From NCBI GenBank assembly GCA_025435555.1, contig JAIWWG010000028.1:292798-356797 (forward strand): 64,000 nt of DNA. Reading direction: 5' to 3'. This DNA is from Chytriomyces cf. hyalinus JEL632 (lineage: Eukaryota > Chytridiomycota > Chytridiomycetes > Chytridiales > Chytriomycetaceae). Shown piece after piece: positions 11,490 to 23,040 of the stretch (positions within the stretch are counted from its first letter, which is position 1; each line of letters begins with the position of its first letter). The translations under genes were made by a program, and so were the position numbers. The notes beneath the pieces were generated by a model. The model had not been told where the DNA came from and searched no databases. It worked only from the letters and a program-made list of their open reading frames with translations.

Positions 11490-12623
11490 ATGATGCTCCG
11501 TGTTCCGGCATTCCGACGCGCATGCATTCTGTACATCCCGGGCAGTGACGAGCGCAAGATTAGCAAGGCCCTTGCACTTGCGAACGTTGACACCCGCGTG
11601 CTTGATCTCGAGGACTCGGTTGCTCTTCATCGGAAGGTAAGGAAGGCTTGGGTCTCTTTCACCTGCAAACCATCAACACACACACCCTTGCTTCTCTCCA
11701 CAATCCAACACTGCACTAAAACAATATAAAATAGGATGACGCCAGACGCAACGTTGTCAAAGCTCTCTCCACAACCCCCAAATCCCGCCTAGAAACATGT
11801 GTCCGCATCAACTCCATCGGCTCCGGCTTTGACAGGGCCGACCTATCCGCAATCCTCCCACTCAAACAACTCGACTCACTCCTTATCCCCAAAGTCAACT
11901 CCCCAAACGACATTCGTGCCGTGAACGAAGCCATCACGGCACACGCTGCAAATCCCAACGTGAAAATCCTTGCATCCGTTGAAAGCGCAAAGAGTCTTAT
12001 TCATTTGAAGGAAATCATTGCTGCTGATACGGAGCAAAGGCTTGAAGCGCTTGTTTTCGCGGCGGAAGATTATTGTGCGGATTTGGGGCTTATTCGGACG
12101 CCGGGGAGACTTGAAATGGTGTTGGGGAGACAGATGGTCGTTGCGCATGCAGTCGCGAATGGGTTACAGGCGATTGACCTTGTTTGTGTTGATTTCAAGG
12201 TGGAGCTTTTTGGATTTTGTAAAGTCCTCTTTTTATATGGCTAACGTTGCGTTGAATTTGCTTTTTTAGAACCAGGACGTGTTGCGTGAAGAAAGTAAAG
12301 AAGGGCGCACATTTGGATTCACGGGAAAGCAGGCAATTCATCCAAATCAAGGTTGATCTCATTGTATTCCCTTGGCATGTTTCTCGTTTTGTTTTCCTTA
12401 CAAGTTTCTCCCTCTTTGCGTGGCTCTTCATCCAGTCGAATTGATTCAGTCAAGCTTCATGCCGTCTGAATCCGAAATTGCTTACGCGACCAAAATTGTG
12501 GATGCCAGCAAACATCATGCGTCTGTAGGTGCCGGCGCGTTTGATTTGGACGGAAAAGTTGTGGATGCGCCTGTGGTACTTTGGGCACAACGTATTTTGG
12601 CCAAAGCAAGTGTGGTGTACTGA
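11490..12623 (+). CDS. Citramalyl-CoA lyase-like protein (CLYBL/CitE, HpcH/HpaI family)
   Basis: HpcH/HpaI aldolase-type TIM-barrel protein of the citrate-lyase-beta-like (CLYBL) group, a mitochondrial citramalyl-CoA lyase and (S)-malyl-CoA-type enzyme. The N-terminus MMLRVPAFRRACILYIPGSD is short and basic, a possible presequence running into the RxxLyvPgsd motif. Then VDTRVLDLEDSVA (Mg-binding acidic region), TCVRINSIGSGFDRADL, LIPKVNSPNDI, ASVESAKSLI (Glu ligand), VFAAEDYCADLG and, after introns, GFTGKQAIHPNQ, a family signature. It ends DAPVVLWAQRILAKA. Introns lie near 11637-11733, 12198-12270 and 12352-12434. Confidence 0.9.
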
Positions 12624-12791
12624 TGGGGGGAGGGGGGGGTTGGTTTTGCATCCATGGCTTTTTTTATGATGAGCGATTTTGAACTTTAAAAGAACGCTCT
12701 TTTTTTTTCAATTGCGACAGCAAAATGAATGTGACCCCAGAAAAGGATGGAAGAAGGTAAACAGATGGCATGGGGGATGTGGATTTGGCTG

Positions 12792-14038
12792 TTAGTTGAC
12801 CAGCTCTCCAACGCCATTCAGAATCAAGTATGGACGGTACGCGTCATCAAACAGGTTGTTCATGTCAGTGACACCGGACATGACAAGAACAGGGTCAATC
12901 TGGGCGTTTGTTCCAGCAAGAATGTCCTGTTATGAATTTCAGAATTGTCAAGATTGTCAGATCAAACAATACGGGGTAAACAAAAAAAAAACAAAAAAAT
13001 GCAAAAAATGCAACTCACCGTATCCATACGATCTCCGACAATGCAAGTATCCTCCTTCGGCAGACCCAAGTAGGTGGTGGCATAGGACATCATCAGACTG
13101 CTTGGCTTGCCACACGTGAAAGCCTTCTTGCCACTGGCCACCTCCAACAAGGCCAAGAAAGCACCCGTTCCGAGCACCTTTTCGCCATTCTCCTTGACAC
13201 CGTTTGAATCCGGGTTGGTTCCAATCAGCTTTGCGCCGTCCTTTGTAATCAAACTCAAGGCCTTTTGCAAGCCTTCAAAGTTGTGCGAGGTGCCTTCAGT
13301 TCCAATGACGACGTAGTCTGGTTTGGTTTCGGACATTGTGAAGCCGTGCTCGTAGAGAGCGTAAGTGAGTCCGGGGCCACCGAGGGCAAAGACTTTGCCG
13401 CCTGCGGGTTTCTGGCTTTGAAGGAATTTGGCGGTTGCGATGGCTGTGTGTTTGATTGTTGTGTGTGTGTGTGTGTGTGTGTGTATTGTGGGGGAGGTGA
13501 GATAACAGGATGTGGGAGACACGTGTTTTTTCACACAAAGTGGTTTGTTACCAGAAGTGTAGAAATTGGTGGGTGGGATGTCGAGGCCCATTCGGTGGAG
13601 CTTTTCAGAGAGTTCTTTTGGAGTTGGGGTGGAGTTGTTGGTCTGTGTGAACGACGCGTTTAGGGGACCCGGTGACTAGATAGTTTTGGTGTCATTCATG
13701 TTTTTACCAGGAACAAGAACTGCTTGTTTTCCGAGATCAGCCAGTCCACGAATTCCTTTGCGCCAGGAAGCAGCTGGCTGCCTGCGTAATGTCCAGTGTT
13801 AGTTGTGATCAAGGGATGAAAGCAAAGGGAGTGGGTCTCACCGTGATAAATGACGCCGTCCATATCAATGATGAATCCTTTCTGCGAATGAGACACGTTA
13901 AGCAGGTGCGCGAGATGGCAGTAGGATGACCAAGATAGATACCTTGGCCTTGATGGCAGTGAGACGGTCAGCGTATGCCTGGTCAGTGACCTCAGTCATC
14001 TCAGACAGTTCAGCAGCGGAGAAGCGAGTGCTGATCAT
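12792..14038 (-). CDS. HAD-IIA (NagD/PGP/Pho13-like) phosphatase
   Basis: HAD-superfamily hydrolase with a type IIA cap. After the first intron comes FIIDMDGVIYHG: the nucleophile Asp and general acid Asp of DxDG are present. Motif II is LVKTNNST, the cap region includes KVFALGGPGLTYALYE and YVVIGTEGTSHNFE, TNPDSNGVKENGEKVLGTGA follows, then GKPSSLMM (motif III Lys) and CIVGDRMDTDILAG (motif IV). Eukaryotic members act on phosphoglycolate or p-nitrophenyl phosphate; NagD-like bacterial members act on nucleotides. The exact substrate cannot be read here. The exon-1 segment MISTRFSAAELSEMTEVTDQ is not part of the core domain. An intron carries a (GT)12 run at 13461-13484. Confidence 0.88.
13461..13484. 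repeat. (GT)12 microsatellite in an intron of the HAD phosphatase gene
   Basis: Perfect dinucleotide run; intronic. Confidence 0.95.
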
Positions 14039-14636
14039 TGGTTTGTTGGTTTGTTGGTTGGTTTGTTGGTTGGTGGATTTGGGGGGGGAAATAGAATTGT
14101 TTTTGTTGAGCAATGTCTCTGGATTTAAACTGGTTTATTTTTGATAGATAAGAGGGTCTCAGTCTTTTTTAAGGGGGTCTGATTCTTGGGTATTCTGGCT
14201 GTTGGTTTTGAGAGTGAATGAGTGCGGGGAGGGAGGGAGGGAGGAGCGTGATCAAAATTTAAAAATTTAAAAATTGGCAATTCCGATTCTGTTATCAGTT
14301 TGCATTAAATATTATTATTATCATCAGGGGTTCTTTATTGGTTGCAGGCTGTTGGCTTTTGGCTGTTGGTTGATCCCGTACGTGCATGCATGCGTGCGTG
14401 CATGCTTGTTCAGACGGGACGTACGAGACTCGCGATGCGTCGTGAGTGTATGCATGCATGCATGTGAATTGATTCAAGTGCTGCGTATGAGCGTGTGCAG
14501 TCTCGAGCATGCTGCTGTGTCAGAGTGTCCTGTGTCGGAATGTTCCTTCTTTGCGCATCGTGCTTTGCTGTGTTCGCTGCTAGGCATGTCTTTGTATTTA
14601 TCGTAAACTTAAAAAGTAAATAAATCCACAAAAGAC
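14039..14636. other. Intergenic region upstream of HAD phosphatase and NUP58
   Basis: Divergent promoter region of about 600 bp. It contains GTTTGTTGGTTG-type and GGGAGGGAGGGAG tracts, a TTAAAAATTTAAAAATT stretch near 14256-14274 and clusters of TGCATGCATGC around 14393-14464. No coding potential recognised. Confidence 0.5.
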
Positions 14637-16785
14637 ATGTTCTCGTTCGGGACACCAGCTGCCGCACCCGCCGCGGCAACAGGGCAAGTGCAATTGGAAA
14701 CACTCTGCGCTGCAAGAAACACAGCAGTAACCATGGCTGCATTCTTAGAAGTCTCTTCGGCACTGCAAACACACAAAACTCGAATTCCCTGTTTGGCGGC
14801 CAAACCACGAATTCAAATGCCGCACCATCCTTAAACACGGGCAATCTATTTGGCGGAGCAGGCGCTTCAATCAATTCAGCCGTTACTGCTCAAAATACTG
14901 CCGCCAACGCACAGTACTGTTTTATATTATTTTTTTTCTTTTTCGTACAAGTCCCTGACCTCCGATCCTGCGGAAAAGAACGGCAAACCCGCAACCATCT
15001 ACAACTGCCCCCGAAAACATTACAAACACAACGCGATACGGCGAAATCCCGCTCAATATTCGTCAGGAATTGGACAACTTTGAGTTGAGTTTTTTTTTTG
15101 TTGCTTATTCAAGAGAGAGTCGAAACGATCCCACATCGACTGATGAATGGATTCATTTCCCCCGCGTTTCTATTGCTTCACTTGTTTGTTTTTTGATTTT
15201 CTTGTGCGATTTTTAGAACCTTTGTGCAGAAGCAGATTGACATGTCCGAAGACATTGCATCTTCCGGCGTCGTTAAAAAAATTCACGATACCAGGGCGCT
15301 TTATAAGAGCGTTGAACTTGTGAGTCTATTGTTTTTTTACGCGCAATACCCAAGACAGTCACTCATGCTGGTCTTTCCGTCTTCAGAAATATCAAGGACT
15401 GAAAACTTTGCTGGATCGAGACAATGCTCTAATTCAAAATCTACGAGGACAAGTTGCGCGTGAAATGAAGATTGCAGGTTTGTTTTTTTATTCTTTTGTT
15501 GTTGAAATCGCTTTTTCCACATCGTTGTTTATTGTCCTAAAAACAGATTTCGCGACTCGATTCATTGATTCGTACAATTCGCACAGACAGCCTAGCGTGA
15601 CATTCAACAATACAGACTCCTTCCAGTATGTATCCTTTCATTTTTGAGCTGGTTGAAGGAAATATTGATGGGCAACTCTTTGTCAACAGATATTTTGTCA
15701 ATTTGACAAATACCCTGGAAAACAAGCTCCAGCATTATCGCCAAACAATCGATGTGAGAATTTTTTTGCTGATTGCTTTCAAGTATTCCTGACGCGCACA
15801 TCACTTTGTTTTTTTTGCAGGATCTCGAAAGGCATTTGCAGTCCATCTCTCAGAAAACTCAATACTCTCCACAAGGTGCAACTATGCGCCACCTATTTTT
15901 TCGTTCGTTCTTGTTGCGGCTGACAAGTTTTGTTTTTTTTTCCCATTCACCAGCCGTCGCAGAGATTCTCAAATTGCAACACGAATCCTTCCTTGCCATT
16001 GCGGGAAGAATCGCCGTCGCACATGATTCTCTCCTCAAACAGCAAGATGCTTACTTGAGCTATCGTCGAAAATATTTCGGAGATACCAAAAATCCATTCA
16101 GAAAAGGCTTTGTTGGACAAGGTGACGATGAAATTTCCCAAAAAAAGGCACCGCATTTGTTTTCTCACGTCGTTTTTTTCTCTCAGATGAAGAAAACTTG
16201 ACTTCGTTGTCCACCATTGCGTCTTCTCTGAAACCAGATTCTGGAAACGCAGCGCCCGCGCAAGCCGCACCTGCAGCATCAACTGGATTTGGCGGTTTCG
16301 GAACCTCCATTGCGCCTCAGCCAGCTGCGTCTGGATTTGGTGGATTTGGTGCCAGCACAACTCAGCCGGCCAGCACTGGATTGAGTTTCGGCAATTCAAC
16401 AGCCGCTCAACCAGCCGCATCTGGATTCGGTGGATTCGGCGCTTCAACTGTCGGTCAACAATCCGCGGCAGCAAATACTGGATTCGGCGGATTCGGAACA
16501 CCCGCTGCACAGCCTGCTGCTGCAGGTGGATTTGGAGGGTTTGGCACGCCCGCTGCTGCAGCTCAACCAGCGGCGACAACTGGGTTTGGTGGGTTTGGGG
16601 CCGCAGCGCAACAGCCGGCAGCTGCGATGGGTGGATTTGGAGGGTTTGGAACTCCTGCGGCACAACAACCTGCAGCGGGCGCGACGGGTGGGTTTGGTGG
16701 GTTTGGAGCTGCTGCTGCTGCGCCGGCTGCGGGTGCATTTGGAGCGTTTGGGTCACCGAGTATTTCGACCAGAAAGAAGCGTTGA
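14637..16785 (+). CDS. NUP58: FG nucleoporin of the Nup58/Nup45 (yeast Nup49-type) family
   Basis: Central-channel nucleoporin that pairs with Nup54 and Nup62. It starts MFSFGTPAAAPAAATG, then a GC-AG intron (14684-14748) leads to FG motifs SLFGTANT, NSLFGG and GNLFGGAG. The structured coiled-coil core follows: RYGEIPLNIRQELDNF, FVQKQIDMSEDI, YFVNLTNTLENKLQHYRQTI, DDLERHL, and YLSYRRKYFGDTKNPF, closely matching the Nup58 core. The C-terminus is an about 190-residue tail of roughly nine GFGGFG modules in Ala/Pro/Gln linkers, ending RKKR. At least eight introns. Length and order match the family, which also has FG regions on both sides of the core. Confidence 0.9.
14684..14748 (+). other. GC-AG intron in NUP58
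   Basis: Donor ACAGG|GCAAGTGC and acceptor ATTCTTAG|A. Only this junction links MFSFGTPAAAPAAATG to the next in-frame FG block (GSLFGTANT); both GT options nearby are out of phase. Confidence 0.7.
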
Positions 16786-16798
16786 GTTTGAAAATGTT

Positions 16799-16822
16799 GT
16801 GTGTGTGTGTGTGTGTGTGTGT
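16799..16822. repeat. (GT)12 microsatellite in the NUP58 3' flank
   Basis: Perfect dinucleotide run 13 bp after the stop codon, probably in the 3' UTR. Confidence 0.95.
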
Positions 16823-16871
16823 TTGTGGGCAACCTTTTGTTTTTTAACACTTACGCGTTGTGGAAAATAAA

Positions 16872-16964
16872 CAGTTGGATTGACGGTCAATGTGGTTTTT
16901 TTTTTATCATTATGTTGGTCATGATGGCAACTGGTTTAGGTGCATTTGTGAATGCCTGAGGTTC
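16872..16964. repeat. Direct repeat, copy A
   Basis: Begins CAGTTGGATTGACGGTCAAT and ends AATGCCTGAGGTTC. A diverged copy in the same orientation lies at 17502-17584. Confidence 0.8.
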
Positions 16965-17104
16965 ATAATGGTATTGGCCTCGCGATTCAAATTTGACTAG
17001 CACTAGCCGTCTGGGCGCAGCGGTCTTGTCTTCACCACTGGCTGTGTTGCTTCTTTGTTGGCTGGAATTGAAAGTCCTGATAAAATACCGTTAAAGCATG
17101 ACGC

Positions 17105-17572
17105 GTGCTGGATTCTCTTTCTTCCTTGAATGAACGGTTGTTGGTGACCCGAAAACCCGAGCAGGATCCAAGCGAGCTAGAACGGAACACTCGCCCGTCT
17201 TCCGAAGCGCTTCCAGCGGGGGCAAACTCCGACCGCCTCGTTAGTATCCTCAGTGCGCTCAACACGATGCAAGCGACCTTGTCCGCAATACAGAAGGTGG
17301 TCTCTGCCATCAAAGATACCCAAGTGTCCATCATCAACAGTGTCAATGTCATCAAAGAAACGCAGCAATTTCTTTCGACACAAGTTACCGCCATCCCGGA
17401 GACCCAGCTGCATCTTTCAAACCAAGTTCAAACGGCGGGAAAACCGCAACAAAAAGTTCTATACCAGACTTTGCGACCTTCCTTTCGTTGTTCAGTTCTT
17501 TCAGTTGGATTGACGGCCAATGTGGTTCTTTATCATTACTTTGGACTGGTTTTGGTGTATTCATGTTCTTGA
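17105..17572 (+). pseudogene. Coiled-coil ORF without a clear start (gene fragment or degenerate gene)
   Basis: A 155-codon open frame with regular hydrophobic heptads: LVSILSALNTMQATLSAIQK, VVSAIKDTQVSIINSVNVIK, ETQQFLSTQV. It has no initiating ATG; a TGA lies directly upstream (17099-17101), so any real gene would need a spliced upstream exon. Its 3' end runs into copy B of the direct repeat. A 130-codon minus frame (17385-17777) overlaps it and looks equally protein-like, so the strand is not certain. A short stretch with the same motif (LNTxQ...AIQK..S.I) occurs at about 59.18-59.23 kb. No function recognised. Confidence 0.35.
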
Positions 17573-17584
17573 ATGCCTGAGTTT
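17502..17584. repeat. Direct repeat, copy B
   Basis: Begins CAGTTGGATTGACGGCCAAT and ends AATGCCTGAGTTTC; about 630 bp downstream of copy A. Confidence 0.8.
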
Positions 17585-18714
17585 CTTGTTGGTGTGTTTG
17601 GGAAAAGTTGTTTCCGTCCAACATATTATCATTTCGCACGGTTTTCCCGTTAATGCTCGCTTGAGTCACTTGCTGGTCCTTAACGTTTTTTAGGCGATTG
17701 ACCCATTGCGGTTGGCAAAGGGTTTTCTGTTCGAGACCATGTATCGAGATTCTTCGTAGTCGATCATGTGCCTGCAACTTTCACGAAACAGCCTGGGCAA
17801 ATTGACTTCTGCTTGTACTTCTTGCCCCCTGTGTTCAGAGGGGCCATCATCTTCTTTACGTTTATAATGGGGAGACATATGGGAGAAATTTCGCTGTGCA
17901 TCAACAGGGAAGCCTTCACAAAATCAGAAGACATCCCCAAAACGAGTGACACTTGACAGAAACTGATTCTTCCCACCCTTTCCCGTGCAATCCACCCCAT
18001 TGTATCTAGGGTGTACACTGAATAAAGTGGGTCATTTTTTGGCACGACCTGAGAGAGTCGCTTGGAATTTGAGGATCATGGTGTAGGTAGATGTGAAGAG
18101 ATGGAGGGAGGATGTGTGTGTAGGATTGGAGACAAGATGCCCCAAGGCGTGTTGTCAGTGTGTGAGGGATTTCAAGATTGTTTTTTATGGTGCCGTTTGG
18201 AAGAAATAGAAGAGTGCGCATATATGCAACAAAAAAAGGCCCGAAGAACGCAAAAACGAAACATCCCGTGCTGTTGATCAAATACGTGTGACGATCCCAT
18301 ACTCCAACTGATACAAAATTGCAGAGAGGGGAGAGCATGCGATAGAGTTGGGTCACGTCAGACAAATGTGGGGATGCTGTCACGATGCCAAGTCCCGCTG
18401 AAGCGGCGAAGTTTTTTCTTCAGGGAGGTCAACAGGACACCGGCTTGAAAACTTGAAATGAAAATCACTCATTCATGGAGTAAAGGCCATTTCTTGGAGT
18501 GTCAGCATTGCCGCCTGTTTATAGATTTCTGAATGCATGATCATGGCACAACCGCATTGAGTCCCTGGCAGATCGAGGCAGTGCCTTCTGATGAAGGTCT
18601 GTATAGGTAGACAGACGACATTCGCTGGAACTCGCAACGGATCACCACCAAACCTAACAGAAGGAGGAAATATTTACGCAAGTTAAATAAATTTGCCTCT
18701 TAAATAAATCTAAA
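17585..18714. other. Gene-poor stretch upstream of UBAC2
   Basis: Open minus-strand frames are present (for example 17764-18045, containing KKYKQKSICPGCFVKV) but no domain or splice structure could be supported. The last 60 bp hold TTAAATAAATTT and TTAAATAAATCT just before the UBAC2 ATG, a plausible AT-rich core promoter. Confidence 0.35.
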
Positions 18715-19904
18715 ATGCTCTCCAGTGGACCGAGCGGCTTCTACAACGCACCCGTTTCGAAGGCAGTTTTCATCGTCAGCGGCGTCTCATCACTTGCGAT
18801 GAGTATCCTGGCAGTGCATCGCCGTGGCGTGTTTGGGACATTGTGGCACTTGGTTGGTGCGTCACAACTGTTTTTTTTCACCCTTATTGAATGCTATTTA
18901 TTCCGTCTCTATTTATCGGTCTTGCTTCTTTCCTTTGCAGCGTTTTCGACGTCGAGTGAGGTGCTCTTTTCTTCTCTCGTCATGTACTCGCTGCGGTTGC
19001 TGGAGCGTCAATTTGGATCGATCAAATTTGCATCTATGCTGTGAGAGTTTCCTCCGATTCAGAAATGATCGCAACATGTCCACAAACTAAATTATAACTG
19101 CGATCTGTGTTCGCGTGCCAATATTGCCAGCCTCGTCACCTCCATTCTATCTCTGGCCACGTCGCTTGGAATCCACTGGCTCTTTGGATTTCGTTCGGCG
19201 TCTGGGCCGTATGGAATGCTCTTTGCCACTCTTTTAGTTTATGCTTATCAAGTCCCTGGTGAGGAAGATGTCGTCTGGGTTTTAATAATGCATCTAATTG
19301 GCGTTGGGGTGAAGTCACTGTGCGTATCAGAATTCTGGGCTTTGGCATCAGCGACAAGATTGTACTTTACCTGCTCGCCTCTCAGGTTTTGTAGAATTTG
19401 TGTTGAATGCACTTTCGCCGTCTTCGCTTAATTTTTGTTTTGTTGCACTGGTTCTATTTTTGAAAACAGTTGCTGTGGGCGCAGTTCCCCCGATCAGTTA
19501 CACCAATGATTGCCGGACTCGCTGCTGGCATTCTATACCGCAGCGATGATTTACCCTTCAAAACCTTTCGAATCCCAACCCCCATCGCCCGATTCTGTGA
19601 GCGTGTTTTCACACCGATTCTTGGAAGCCGAGGCCCCGTGCTTTCATCTGCCTCTCAGCAACAACTGCGTCAACAAAGAAACGCGCAATTGGATCCATCA
19701 CAGCAGCAACCAGGACATCAGCAGCAGCATGCGGGCGTTGCTGCTCCTGAGTATACCTCTGAGCAGCAGGAAGCGCATGTTGTGATTAGTGAAGAGTCTG
19801 TGGCTTCTCTTGTTGCCATGGGATTTGCGCGCGATCAAGTTGTGGATGCATTGAGGAGGAGCGGGGGTAGCGTTGAGCGGGCTGCTGCTGTTTTGTGCGG
19901 ATGA
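18715..19904 (+). CDS. UBAC2: UBAC2/Dsc2-like rhomboid pseudoprotease with C-terminal UBA domain
   Basis: ER membrane rhomboid-family protein, related to human UBAC2 and fungal Dsc2, acting in ER-associated degradation and ubiquitin-ligase complexes. The N-terminus SGFYNAPVSKAVFIVSGVSS matches UBAC2; SEVLFSSLVMYSLRLLERQFGS is the conserved block before FASML. Several hydrophobic segments follow (LVTSILSLATSLGIHWLFGF), then the cytosolic RIPTPIARFCERVFTPIL, a Gln-rich linker, and a UBA domain (EESVASLVAMGFARDQVVDA...VLCG) at the end. No rhomboid catalytic Ser motif (GxSG) is seen, as expected. Introns lie near 18950, 19041-19130 and 19270-19470. Confidence 0.9.
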
Positions 19905-20069
19905 TGATGTTGACAAAACTGCTTTCCTCAGGCTGGTATAGACACAATAATGAATCCAGGGTTCCAGCTGTGCGCAAGGAATGTTAAAAAAGGACGAGAT
20001 TCGAATAAAAAAAAAAAGCATCTCTTTGTTTTTACATGTCTTGGATAAAGGTCGTGTAAATATCAAAAA

Positions 20070-22596
20070 ATGGGCATGAGCAACAAGTCGCCGGCTCACT
20101 GTCTCTGCACGGCGTATCGGAGCGCCATCAACAGCGGACTGACGGGCAACGCCGTGTTTGCGGCTGAGAGAATTGTTGCATGCGCACGGGATTCAGCGAG
20201 GTATGTGTCAACTGGGATGCCAAAGAAGGACGGGTTCTCATGACTGTGTACGGACACTAAATGCGACGCTTGCATTCATAGTCTCGCTCTTCTCGCTCAT
20301 GCCCACTCTCTTGACAACCCACGCACCGCCCATTCTCTGCAGTCTGAAGCCCTACTTCTATGTACAGCAAACCAACCACTTCCATCCATCGAAATCGCTG
20401 TTCGATATACGCTCGCCCGAACGTGTTTTCAATTGGGTAAAGGCTGCCGCAACCCATATCGTCACCTATTAGTCATTCTAACAGCGCCTGGATTGCTTCC
20501 TTTTTCATTCGGACTTTTGAATTTTCCAGACTTGCTGAACGAGGCTGAAGACTGTCTCCGTCCCGCAGTGCAAGGACTGCTCACCTTGCGCGCGTCTTCC
20601 CGCGAATCGAGTCCAATCTCGGAGGTGGACGCGCTTCTTCTTTCGTATTCTCCGGATGACTCAGCAGTGTATTGTCTGATGGGGCTGATTTGCAAGTGCG
20701 AAGTGGTCTTTTTTTAAGTGTTGCGAGATTGGTTTTTTTTTTTGCTTTCTTGTTGACTCGTTTCGCAGGAAAGCGAGCACGTTTTCGCTGGCGCAAAAGT
20801 ACTTGGTCACTGCGATTGAACTGAATCCATTCTCGTGGGTTGCGTTTGAAGCATTGTGTGATATGGGTACGTTTTAAATCGTACTACCGTATTTTTTGCT
20901 CTCAATTGAATTGAATCTTGTTTGGTTTCAGGCGTAACGATCAACCCGGACAATTATTTCACGGATTCAGCTGCGGGTCGATTTATGGTCCTGATTTCGA
21001 AATTAGACAGTAACAAGGACGAAAACTCGTGCAAAGGTTCGCGCTACTTTTTGGGATCAAAAGACGTGGGCTGATATGAATCCATCAAAGCAGTGACTGA
21101 TTCCGTAGCGGCAGACGCTGCACCTCGCTCGGCGCTTTCTCAACCTCTGGCGGCAGGTCCAGTCACGAGGCGAGGGCGATCGACGCTCATGAATGCACCC
21201 GCCGCGGCAATCACTCGAACATCAACGGTAGAGAAACGGGATACCAAACGAACAAAACTATCAAGCATTCAGCAGCAGTCAAACCTGCATAATCTTTCCC
21301 GGCATATTCTGGAAACTTCTGATTCTCATTCGCAATCGATACCAGTTTCTGAATCAGCAGACACGAAAATCGATCATCTTGGTTCCGACGCGCTTGTCTC
21401 TGATATTATGATCACCGCGAAAACTCTGGCGCAAGCGTATTACCATTATCGGCAGTTTAATTGTGCAGAGGCGATTCGGCTTTGTAGGCTGTTACCTCAA
21501 CATGAGATTCAAACGGGCCGCGTATCTGTTCTTATTGCGCGGTGTTATTTTGAAATGGCGGAATACAAAATGGCGGAAGAATGGTTTTTGAAAGCAAGGC
21601 ATGTATTCTTTGCATGATAAATTTTCGATCCATTATGCTGACTTTTTATTTGGTTTTGCAGAGCGGTTGACCCTCATCAATTAAAAGGCATGGATATTTA
21701 CTCTTCAACACTCTGGCATCTTCGAAAAGAAGTCGAACTCAGTCATCTGGCGCATGAGCTCGTCGAAACTCACCGAACAAGCCCCGAAGCGTGGTGCGCC
21801 GTTGGAAACTGTTTTAGTTTAAAACGGGAACACGATGTTGCGCTCAAATGTTTTAACCGGGCAGCAGCCATGAATGACGGATCTTTTACCTATGCGCACA
21901 CGCTGACGGGGCATGAATACGTTTCAATGGAAAACAATGAAAAGGCAATGACTGCATTTCGATTGGCCGTTCGAGGGGATAAAAGGCATTATAATGCCTG
22001 GTTTGGGATTGGGTATATTTATTTGAGCCAGGAAAAGTATGACTTGGCAGAGTTTCATTTTAAGCGCGCATTGGAGATTAACTGTTCGAATCCAATTCTG
22101 ATATTGTACATGGGATTGGTATGTATGCAGTGATGTGTATTCATGCAATTCCCCAACTCATACATTGTTTTCTGTTGATCAGGTGGCCGAGAAGCAAAAT
22201 CGATCCCTCGAAGCTCTTGCCGCGTATAAAAAAGCACATTCACTTCGTCCCGATGTCCCCCTATACGCGTTCCGGCAAGCAACAGTTCTCCTCCACCTCC
22301 ACCGCCACAAGGAAGCTCTACAAGTCCTTGAACCGTTAAGCGCCGCAGATCCTTGCGAAAGCGGCGTTCATTTCCTTCTGGGCAAAATCTATGCGCGCAT
22401 GAAAACGACAGCAGAGACGCGAGGCCTTGCGATCCGGGCATTTACAATGGCGCAGGATGTTGCGCATGGGAAAGTTGCCAATTTGATCAAAGAGGAGATT
22501 GAGAAAATGATTGCTGCTGGGGAAACGGTTTCGGATGCGGCGATGGAGGGTGATGATGTGAGTGTGGGTGAGGATGAGGAGGAGATGGATTTGTGA
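20070..22596 (+). CDS. CDC27: Anaphase-promoting complex subunit 3 (Cdc27), TPR protein
   Basis: TPR scaffold of the APC/C that binds the IR tails of Cdc20/Cdh1 and Apc10. The N-terminal exon (MGMSNKSPAHCLCTAYRSAI) continues into VRYTLARTCFQLGKG and EAEDCLRPAVQGLL, and AVYCLMGLICK then FSLAQKYLVTAIELNPFSWVAFEALCDMG, an Apc3 signature. A long disordered segment rich in Ser/Arg follows. The C-terminal TPR array is evident: YYHYRQFNCAEAIRLCRLLP, MDIYSSTLWHLRKEVELSHL, SPEAWCAVGNCFSLKREHDV, GHEYVSMENNEKAMTAFRLA, AWFGIGYIYLSQEKYDLAEF. It ends in an acidic tail (SVGEDEEEMDL). Start is ATG 20070 with a second Met at 20076. At least seven introns. Confidence 0.93.
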
Positions 22597-23040
22597 CCTG
22601 TGACGTTTGGGAGAACTTTGTCAAACAACAAAGAAAAGGAATAGGGATTTGTCTCGTGACGTTTATTCTGAGTTTGTAGTTGACGGATGAATGCATCATC
22701 CACTTTTACTTAAAGTCTCACTAATTCTGTTACTTAATTACATAACATCCTTCCCTTTGCTTCCACAACAATTTTGATCCATTCTCTAACAACATTAACG
22801 TTCCACCTATGCAAATCAATTGCCAGCAGTGTTGTAATCATCTTCAACCATCAATAAATCCGCATACATTCCGACAACCTCTGCAAAATTTGACTCACGG
22901 AGTTCTAGTATGGCACACCATTTACCTGCTCTAGGTTCTTGCCCTTTTTGAATCTGGAGGAGTGCTAACAGCTAGCATTCAAACGCAATTAAAGCAACTA
23001 CCACTTTTGTCTGACTACATCAGCTCTAAGATTGGAGTAT
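22597..23040. other. Intergenic region downstream of CDC27
   Basis: AT-rich, no recognisable gene; only very short frames. Confidence 0.5.

Noticed and set aside
14393-14464. TGCATGC/ACGT repeats resembling an array
   Set aside because: Simple-sequence DNA; no spaced repeat-spacer structure, and CRISPR arrays are not expected in a fungal nucleus.
15947-16756. 269-codon minus frame rich in Gln/His/Leu
   Set aside because: It mirrors the GFGGFG repeats of NUP58 and has no independent features.
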